Part shown: positions 36,667-41,642 of the stretch, in pieces
Layout of the letters: each line of letters opens with the position of its first letter
How positions within the stretch are numbered: the first letter of the stretch is position 1
Assembly: GCA_024398405.1 (NCBI GenBank)
Contig: JAKSJE010000009.1
Coordinates: 1-41,642 of the forward strand
DNA from: Bacteroidaceae bacterium
Lineage (GTDB): Bacteria; Bacteroidota; Bacteroidia; Bacteroidales; Bacteroidaceae
Reading direction: 5' to 3'
DNA: 41,642 bases
Program-made: the position numbers and the translations under genes
The notes under the pieces: model-generated
Databases searched by the model: none
What the model saw: only the letters and a program-made list of their open reading frames with translations
Told to the model about the DNA's origin: nothing

Positions 36667-37899
36667 ATGACTTTGAACTACATTTGGATAGCCCTTTTCA
36701 TCATCGGGATGATAGTCGGCGCCATACGCCTCTGTGTGCTTGGCGACACCGAGACCCTTCCGTCCATGATGGACGCCACCTTCGACATGTCGAACCTCGC
36801 CTTCGAGATCACTCTCGGTCTCACCGGTATGCTCACCTTCTGGATGGGACTGCTGAAGATAGGCGAGGACAGCGGGATGGTTGACCGTCTCGCCAGGTTC
36901 CTCTCACCCGTGCTCACCAAGCTGTTCCCTGACATCCCCAAGGACCATCCCGCATTGGGAGCCATCTTCATGAACATCTCAGCCAACCTGCTCGGACTCG
37001 ACAACGCGGCCACGCCCATGGGGCTGAAGGCCATGCAGGAACTCCAGAGCATCAACCCGACGAAGGACACCGCGTCAAACCCGATGATTATGTTCCTCGT
37101 CATGAACACGGCCGGGCTCACTCTCATACCGGTCAGCATCATGGCTTACCGCTCGAAGGCGGGCGCCGCCGACCCCACCGACATCTTCGTGCCGCTGCTG
37201 CTCGTCACAGCCACATCCGTCACCCTCGGAGTCATTGCCTGCGCCATCAGCCAGAGGATAAACCTTCTCAAGCCGGCGCTTCTGGCGATGTTCCTGGGCA
37301 TCGCCGCCCTGATTGGCGGACTGTTCTGGGTGATGAGCGGAATGGACAACAGCCAGGTGCAGTCGTTCAGCAGGGTACTGACCAGCTGTCTCATACTCGG
37401 CACCATCGCCACGTTCGTGCTCTATGGGTTCTTCAGGAAGGTCAATGTGTTCGACTCGTTCGTCGAAGGCGCCAAGGGTGGGTTCAAGGTGGCAGTCACA
37501 CTCATCCCCTACGTCGTGGCCATTCTCGCCGCGATCGGCGTGTTCAAGGCCTCCGGCGCGCTCGACTGGCTGCTCGAAGGCATAAAGTACCTCGTGGGAC
37601 TGTGCGGTATCAACAGCGACTTCACCGACGCACTTCCGGTGGCGTTGCTCAAGCCGCTGAACGGCAGCGGAGCGCGTGGCATGATGCTGGAGATAATGAG
37701 CTCGCAGGGACCGGACTCCTTCGCCGGACACCTGGCTTCGATGTTCCAGGGCAGTACCGACACCACCTTCTACATATTGTCAATCTATTTCGGCAGCGTG
37801 GGCATAAAGAAATTCCGCAACTCCGTGGGGCTCGGGCTATTGGCTGACCTCTTCGGTTTCGTAGCCGCGATACTCTTCGCCTACTACTTCTTCCATTGA
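36667..37899 (+). CDS. Fused SpmA/SpmB-like nucleoside-recognition membrane protein
   Basis: A 410-residue membrane protein joining two Gate (nucleoside recognition) domains. The N-terminal half matches spore maturation protein SpmA (FDMSNLAFEITLGLTGMLTFWMG, then NISANLLGLDNAATPMGLKAM). The C-terminal half from about residue 230 matches SpmB (FVEGAKGGFKVAVTLIPYVVAILAA ... ALPVALLKPLNGSGARGMM). In Firmicutes the two proteins act in spore core dehydration; in non-sporing Bacteroidetes the fused protein is common but has no settled role, possibly transport. It converges with gldH over a 32-base gap that holds a hairpin. Confidence 0.92.
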   Translation: MTLNYIWIALFIIGMIVGAIRLCVLGDTETLPSMMDATFDMSNLAFEITLGLTGMLTFWMGLLKIGEDSGMVDRLARFLSPVLTKLFPDIPKDHPALGAIFMNISANLLGLDNAATPMGLKAMQELQSINPTKDTASNPMIMFLVMNTAGLTLIPVSIMAYRSKAGAADPTDIFVPLLLVTATSVTLGVIACAISQRINLLKPALLAMFLGIAALIGGLFWVMSGMDNSQVQSFSRVLTSCLILGTIATFVLYGFFRKVNVFDSFVEGAKGGFKVAVTLIPYVVAILAAIGVFKASGALDWLLEGIKYLVGLCGINSDFTDALPVALLKPLNGSGARGMMLEIMSSQGPDSFAGHLASMFQGSTDTTFYILSIYFGSVGIKKFRNSVGLGLLADLFGFVAAILFAYYFFH

Positions 37900-37910
37900 G
37901 CTCATAGCCG

Positions 37911-37934
37911 TGACCGCCTCACGTGCCGCGGTCA
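37911..37934. terminator. Hairpin between convergent SpmAB-like gene and gldH
   Basis: TGACCGC (37911-37917) pairs with GCGGTCA (37928-37934); the right arm covers the gldH stop codon. There is no T tract, so a bidirectional terminator is likely but not certain. Confidence 0.45.
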
Positions 37935-38384
37935 TAGGGTGAGCCCCACGCCCGAGACTCCCACAAGCGGGGTCTCGGTCATGAGGCTCTGTATGCTCAC
38001 CGTGTATTCCGTCGTGTCAAGCTCCACCGGCGGCAGTTTGCCGCTGAACTCCGTGTGTATCAAGCCATGCCCCTGGCTCATGCCATTACGGTCGAAGATG
38101 TCGAGGGTCAGGGTGTCGGTCCTGACCAGCCTGTCGGAATAGAGCCTCACCACCACGTTGAGGTTACGGTAGCCGTAGTTGTCGGTGGTCCTGACCATGA
38201 CGGCAGGCGTGTACTCACCTGCTGCCTTCAGCCTCGGCAGACGGAACGTCACCGTGTCGGACTTGTCCCATCTGCTCCCCGCGATGTCCTCGTAATGGGA
38301 ATAGACCCTCCCGTCGCTGAGGCACGACACGGTCAGCAACGGCACGGCCACGGCCGCCAGGGCAAGCGAGAGACACCTCCTCAT
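37932..38384 (-). CDS. gldH: Gliding-motility lipoprotein GldH
   Basis: A 150-residue lipoprotein: signal peptide with lipobox LTVSC (C21), then the family pattern VYSHYEDIAGSRWDKSDTVTF and a beta-rich domain ending VGVSGVGLTL. GldH belongs to the gliding/type IX secretion gene set of Bacteroidetes but is also kept in non-gliding Prevotella. It lies eight bases after ricT, third in the holB-ricT-gldH group. Confidence 0.93.
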   Translation of the reverse strand: MRRCLSLALAAVAVPLLTVSCLSDGRVYSHYEDIAGSRWDKSDTVTFRLPRLKAAGEYTPAVMVRTTDNYGYRNLNVVVRLYSDRLVRTDTLTLDIFDRNGMSQGHGLIHTEFSGKLPPVELDTTEYTVSIQSLMTETPLVGVSGVGLTL

Positions 38385-38392
38385 GGGTGACG

Positions 38393-39529
38393 TTATTTCT
38401 GTTCCTCCTGGCCGCCATGGCCCTTTGGCTGACCCTGCTGACCCGAAGGCTTCTTCTTTTTCCGCTTTTTCTTCGCCTTGTCGAAGCGGTTGATGTTCTC
38501 CTGCTCCACGAGGTCGAGCGGCATCTTGTCAGTCCTCTCCGACTTGCCCGACAGGCTGTCAGGCTTCTCACCCCTGCGGTTCATGTCCATGATCTCGAAA
38601 GCACGGTCGGCGCTGATCGTCTCGGCGCCCACGAGCATGCGCTTGTCGGTGGAGTATGTAATCATACGGCTGAGGATGTCAACCTTAGCGAAGTAGTATT
38701 CCTTGTCGAAGGTGTAGAGCACGATCTCGCGCGAAGGCAGGTGCTTGAGCTTCTCGACGTACTGGTCCACCTCGTAGTTCATGCAGCACTTCAGCTTTGC
38801 GCACTGTCCGGCCAGTTTCTGCGGGTTGAGCGATATATCCTGAAAGCGCGCGGCATTGGTCGATACGCTCACGAAGCGCGGCATCCACGTGGCGCAGCAC
38901 AATTCCCTTCCGCAAGGACCCATGCCGCCTATGCGCCCGGCCTCCTGGCGCGCACCTATCTGCTTCATCTCTATCCTCACGTGGAAGGCGGCCGCCAGGT
39001 CCTTGATGAGCTGGCGGAAGTCCACGCGCCCATCGGCGATATAGTAGAATATCGCCTTGCCGCCGTCACCCTGGAACTCCACGTCACCTATCTTCATGTT
39101 CAGACCGAGACGCTTGGCTATCTGGCGCGATTCTATCATCGTCGCATGCTCGCGAGAGCGCGCCTCTGCCCACTTGTCGAGGTCGTTCTGACGTGCCTTG
39201 CGGTAGATGCGCCGCAGTTCCACGTCGGGCTTCAGGTTGGCCTTCCTGACCTGCATCTCGACCAGACGGCCCGTCATCGTGACAGTACCGACGTCATGAC
39301 CCGGACTCGCCTCAACAGCCACCACATCGCCCTTATGAAGGTCGAGGTGGTTGCTGTTGATGAAATAACCCTTACGCGGTGACTTGAACTCCACCTCAAC
39401 TATCTCACTCGCACGGGCATTACCCGGGATATCGGCGAGATAGTCATAGGTGTTGAGCTTGCCCGGGCATTTGTTGCACCCTTCTATGCTTATGCCACCT
39501 GCTCCGTCGCCTACAATATATTCATTCAT
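38393..39529 (-). CDS. ricT: RicT/YaaT (PSP1-domain) regulatory iron-sulfur protein
   Basis: A 378-residue PSP1-family protein. It has an N-terminal CNKC pair (C18, C21) and the RicT cysteine sets GPCGRELCC (C206, C211, C212) and CAKLKCC (C243, C248, C249). In Bacillus, RicT with RicA and RicF binds Fe-S clusters and modulates RNase Y-dependent mRNA processing; the role in Bacteroidetes is not established. The C-terminal tail is lysine-rich and then glutamine/glycine-rich, probably disordered. It lies eight bases after holB. Confidence 0.93.
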   Translation of the reverse strand: MNEYIVGDGAGGISIEGCNKCPGKLNTYDYLADIPGNARASEIVEVEFKSPRKGYFINSNHLDLHKGDVVAVEASPGHDVGTVTMTGRLVEMQVRKANLKPDVELRRIYRKARQNDLDKWAEARSREHATMIESRQIAKRLGLNMKIGDVEFQGDGGKAIFYYIADGRVDFRQLIKDLAAAFHVRIEMKQIGARQEAGRIGGMGPCGRELCCATWMPRFVSVSTNAARFQDISLNPQKLAGQCAKLKCCMNYEVDQYVEKLKHLPSREIVLYTFDKEYYFAKVDILSRMITYSTDKRMLVGAETISADRAFEIMDMNRRGEKPDSLSGKSERTDKMPLDLVEQENINRFDKAKKKRKKKKPSGQQGQPKGHGGQEEQK

Positions 39530-39537
39530 AATAGTCC

Positions 39538-40638
39538 TTATCTGTTCTTAATCAACACAATCATTTTCAGGGCGAAGTCGAAGAACACGATCTTGGCGTT
39601 CGCGTTCTGGCTGACGTCCCTCATGCACAGCGAGAGCTCCTCCATGATGCCTATCACGTTGTTCTCGTTGACGAAAGGCGAGAAGTTCGCCGCGAACGAC
39701 CTCTCGCGCTCGTTCATGTAGATAATCTCCTCGCGGTGGAAGTTATACATGAAGTTCTCCCTCAGCATCCGCTGGCAGTAGCCGAGGAACCGCTTCATCT
39801 TCTCGCGCCCCAGGCCCGCCACCTTCTCGCTCCACTGCTTCATCTCCTTCACCTTACGCTGGTAGCAGAGGCGCATGAGCTCGACGAAGAGGCCGAAGAA
39901 CAGTTCCTGCTCGCTGTCGTCGCTGATGCTCCTCAGCGCGGCGGTCATGTTGCCGTACGACGAGCGCGCTATGAGGTGCGCCTGGTCACGGTCCAGGGAA
40001 TGGCGGCTGACGAGGGCCTCCTCTATGTCAGCGGTAGTCAGCCGAGGCGCGTCGATTATCTGGCAGCGGCTTCTTATCGTGTCGAGAAGCTGCTCCTGAT
40101 GCTCGCTGACCATCACGAAGACCACCCCAGAGGGTGGCTCCTCAAGCAACTTCAGTATCTTGTTCGCGCAGATGGCATTCATCTTCTCCGGCTGCCAGAT
40201 GATGACGACCCGGTACCCACCCTGGCTCGACCTGATGGAGAGCTTGCGCGTCAGGGCGTCGCTCTCGGCCTCGTAGATCATCAGTTGGTGGTTCTCGGCG
40301 CCGATGGCGTCAAGCCACTCCTGACTGCCGAAATAGGGATTGCCCAACAACATCTCGCGCCAACGCTTCACGAAATCATCGCACACTGACGGCTTCGACG
40401 GGTCTTTCTTGAATATCGGGAACGACATGTGCAGGTCGGGATGCTGCAGCTTCGCCATCATGGCACGGCTGCTGTCGCTGACCGAGAGCAGCCGGTCAGC
40501 CAGAGCCAGGGCGATTGCCATGCCGCCGTTACCCTCCGGCCCGCAGAGCAGGATGGCATGTGGCAGACGGCCCGCGTCTGCCCCATCGGTCAGTTTACCG
40601 ACCACCTCTCGCTGTCCTATGACTTCATCGAATCGCAT
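39538..40638 (-). CDS. holB: DNA polymerase III delta' subunit
   Basis: A 366-residue clamp-loader subunit. The P-loop is degenerate (GPEGNGGM at 33-40, lacking the lysine), as expected for delta', which does not bind ATP. SRC-like arginine finger segment TIRSRCQIID is present, as are RVVIIWQPEKMNAICANKILKLLEEPP, the classic Walker-B/sensor region. In-frame ATG at 40680 is upstream, but MRFDEVIGQREVV at 40638 is the family start. A -7 box ends nine bases before it. Confidence 0.95.
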   Translation of the reverse strand: MRFDEVIGQREVVGKLTDGADAGRLPHAILLCGPEGNGGMAIALALADRLLSVSDSSRAMMAKLQHPDLHMSFPIFKKDPSKPSVCDDFVKRWREMLLGNPYFGSQEWLDAIGAENHQLMIYEAESDALTRKLSIRSSQGGYRVVIIWQPEKMNAICANKILKLLEEPPSGVVFVMVSEHQEQLLDTIRSRCQIIDAPRLTTADIEEALVSRHSLDRDQAHLIARSSYGNMTAALRSISDDSEQELFFGLFVELMRLCYQRKVKEMKQWSEKVAGLGREKMKRFLGYCQRMLRENFMYNFHREEIIYMNERERSFAANFSPFVNENNVIGIMEELSLCMRDVSQNANAKIVFFDFALKMIVLIKNR

Positions 40639-40647
40639 AACACACCG

Positions 40648-40655
40648 CAAAGTTA
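40648..40655 (-). promoter_or_regulatory. -7 box for holB-ricT-gldH, almost at the start codon
   Basis: TAACTTTG on the minus strand, nine bases from the ATG at 40638. No good -33 TTTG at 19-20 bases. The transcript would be nearly leaderless. Confidence 0.5.
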
Positions 40656-40709
40656 ATAAAAATCCGTGAGAAAACCGCAATCAAACCACGTCTTTATTCG
40701 CGATAAAGG

Positions 40710-40785
40710 AAAAAACGCCCCGCCCGACATGCTCCGGCTCCCAGCCCGACAAGCCTTGTCACACCCGGGGCGAGGCCTGTCCTCG
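40710..40785 (-). other. GC-rich multi-hairpin intergenic segment ending in a T run
   Basis: On the minus strand: hairpin CGAGG/CCTCG (40771-40785), outer stem CGCCCCG/CGGGGCG (40716-40722 with 40766-40772), inside it GACAA/TTGTC (40748-40760), then TTTTTT (40710-40715). It could be a terminator of an upstream transcript or the 3' end of a small structured RNA. The outer stem and the CGAGG hairpin share two bases and may exclude each other. Confidence 0.4.
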
Positions 40786-40837
40786 TCGGCAGCAACGCAT
40801 CACCGGCCGGGCAGGTCGCACTCGAATGCCATGAAGC

Positions 40838-40975
40838 ATTACTGACCTTCGCATCGTAACATTACTAATGTTTACTATGAAAGGTTAGTAATGTTTCATG
40901 TGAAAGATTACTAATGTTTCGGTGTGAAGGTTACTAATGTTTCGGTGTGAAGGTTACTAATGTTTCAGTGTCGGC
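40838..40975. repeat. 23-bp tandem repeat array, six copies
   Basis: Units start at 40838 (degenerate), 40861, 40884, 40907, 40930 and 40953. Typical unit: GTTACTAATG followed by TTTCGGTGTGAAG. Period 23 is not a multiple of 3, so it is not coding. The head of each unit (ATTACTAAT, GTTAGTAAT, GTTACTAAT) is close to an odd dyad, as in the array at 31-164. Confidence 0.85.
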
Positions 40976-41017
40976 GAGTGTGACCTGCTGGGTGTTTCTC
41001 CGCTGTCAGCACAGAAA

Positions 41018-41057
41018 AGCACCGCCCCCGCATGAGTCGTCATGCGAAAGCGGTGCT
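41018..41057 (-). terminator. Long hairpin after the relic gene
   Basis: Outer stem AGCACCGC/GCGGTGCT (41018-41025, 41050-41057) and inner stem GCATGA/TCATGC (41030-41035, 41040-41045). On the minus strand TTTT follows partly within the stem. It lies 43 bases past the stop of the relic at 41100 and probably terminated that gene. Confidence 0.55.
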
Positions 41058-41099
41058 GGCTGATAGAGTTTTTCCTGAGTGCGCGGGCAGGGTTCTGGC

Positions 41100-41210
41100 C
41101 TATGGGGCAGTGTTCTCGCCAATCTGGACGTAGGTCTTGCCGGTGACGTCGCCCTCGTCGCCACCGCCATAGACATTGCCCTTGACCTTCATCTTGAAAT
41201 TTCCGAGGTT
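41100..41210 (-). pseudogene. 3' relic of a glycine-rich repeat surface protein
   Basis: Thirty-six codons before a stop at 41100 encode NVYGGGDEGDVTGKTYVQIGE, the repeat type (VYGGGNxGxVxGxTxVxIG) of large Prevotella cell-surface proteins thought to form beta-helices. In the same frame a TGA (41211-41213) lies immediately upstream, and no longer frame continues the repeat, so only the end of the gene remains. The 90-residue frame at 40957-41229 over the same bases reads as unrelated basic sequence and is not a gene. Confidence 0.45.
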
Positions 41211-41444
41211 TCAAACGACCAATGAACAAAGCATCGATGACGCTTTAGCATTTTGTAGTATTCCGCCCAGCCGCACATACTTTCCGATGGCACAACGCAG
41301 GCTACGACGTCGCAAAGTCACATATTTTTTTCAATAAAAGAACAAAAACACATAAATATTCAATCGGACAGGCGGTTTTGATTAAAATAATCAAAAATAA
41401 CGCTTGTTCTCCTGTTGCTCCGACACCAAACCGAGTCGTTGTAG
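41211..41444. other. AT-rich intergenic stretch without a recognisable gene
   Basis: No coding frame or RNA gene is visible. The part around 41320-41400 is very AT-rich, with A-tracts and GATTAAAATAATC, a small dyad. It separates the relic gene from the repeat pair at 41445-41508. Confidence 0.45.
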
Positions 41445-41508
41445 GTGGATTCTATAACACACATAGCTCATGTCAATCTTTCATTTGCGTGGAATTTATA
41501 GAACACCC
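41445..41508. repeat. Second inverted pair of the GTGGGTTCTATAAATTC element
   Basis: Arm one GTGGATTCTATAA (41445-41457) differs from the 6384 arm at one base. Arm two (41492-41508), reverse complemented, reads GGGTGTTCTATAAATTC, two differences. Core TTCTATAA is shared by all but one of the four arms in the window. Confidence 0.6.
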
Positions 41509-41525
41509 CTTTACATAAAAGGAAA

Positions 41526-41556
41526 GGCAAGGATGCGTTTAGTTGCATTCCTTGCC
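41526..41556 (-). terminator. Terminator of the AraC-family gene
   Basis: GGCAAGG-ATGC pairs with GCAT-CCTTGCC with one bulged base (41526-41536, 41545-41556), 8-base loop, followed on the minus strand by TTTCCTTTT. It lies 26 bases after the stop codon at 41582. Confidence 0.75.
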
Positions 41557-41581
41557 CGTGTGTATTTCGACTATATTTCCT

Positions 41582-41642
41582 TTATCCTCTGTATTCTTTG
41601 GGTAGGCATCCAAACATTTTTTTAAAGTTTTTGGTAAAGTAG
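41582..41642 (-). CDS. C-terminus of an AraC-family transcriptional regulator (partial, cut by window end)
   Basis: The last 19 codons read YFTKNFKKMFGCLPKEYRG and stop at 41582. This is the well-known end of the AraC/XylS helix-turn-helix domain (YFxxxFKKxFGxxPxEYR). The rest of the gene lies beyond the right edge, so neither sensor domain nor target can be seen. In Prevotella many such C-termini belong to stand-alone regulators or to hybrid two-component sensors. Confidence 0.85.
   Translation of the reverse strand, partial: YFTKNFKKMFGCLPKEYRG

Overview
The window looks like chromosomal DNA of a Bacteroidales bacterium, most likely Prevotellaceae. The evidence is the gene content (gldH, ricT and holB in a row, a fused SpmA/SpmB protein, Bacteroidetes-type TrkA/TrkH, GH92, an Rpn/PD-(D/E)XK transposase-family protein) and eight copies of the Bacteroidetes -7 promoter box TAnnTTTG placed just upstream of gene starts. 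Housekeeping genes dominate, so most of it is core genome with small accessory patches at the edges and in the middle.

Layout. 1-2000 is an accessory edge: a 24-bp tandem repeat array and an Rpn-type nuclease gene. A tRNA-Phe with its own promoter and terminator follows, then a nucleoside phosphorylase/HAD phosphatase pair. 4114-6377 holds two tandem acyltransferase-3 paralogs. From 21152 down to 6551 (minus strand) runs an almost gap-free train of genes: secreted PNPOx-like protein, GH92 alpha-mannosidase, dxs, trkA, trkH, SRPBCC protein, aldo/keto reductase, lipoprotein, Wzx-type flippase, a nucleotidyltransferase/PLP-enzyme fusion, and an opine-dehydrogenase/LicD fusion. 21875-25629 carries groES-groEL and pckA on the plus strand. 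From 36476 down to 25705 a second long minus-strand train carries an LptF/LptG-family permease, ribBA, an aspartate-type aminotransferase, potABCD and metG. SpmAB (plus) converges on gldH, which ends the holB-ricT-gldH group. The right edge (40640-41642) is mostly non-coding: GC-rich hairpins, a 23-bp repeat array, a relic of a glycine-rich repeat protein, and the last 19 codons of an AraC-family regulator cut by the window end.

The most interesting content is the pair of fusion proteins at 6551-10166. One joins a sugar-phosphate-type nucleotidyltransferase to a CobD/HisC-like PLP enzyme, an architecture recalling FrbH of FR-900098 biosynthesis. The other joins an opine-dehydrogenase-like NAD enzyme to a LicD phosphotransferase. 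With the flippase and the two acyltransferases next to them, they suggest a compact pathway that makes a CMP-activated, amine-bearing phospho-group, may N-alkylate it reductively, and places it on a surface glycan. The chemistry is inference; the domain architecture is visible in the sequence. Other points worth a second look: tandem repeat arrays at both ends built around a conserved 9-bp dyad, a dispersed inverted repeat found at two loci, promoters placed so that transcripts would be nearly leaderless, and unusual versions of PotA (two tandem TOBE units) and PotD (anchored at both ends).
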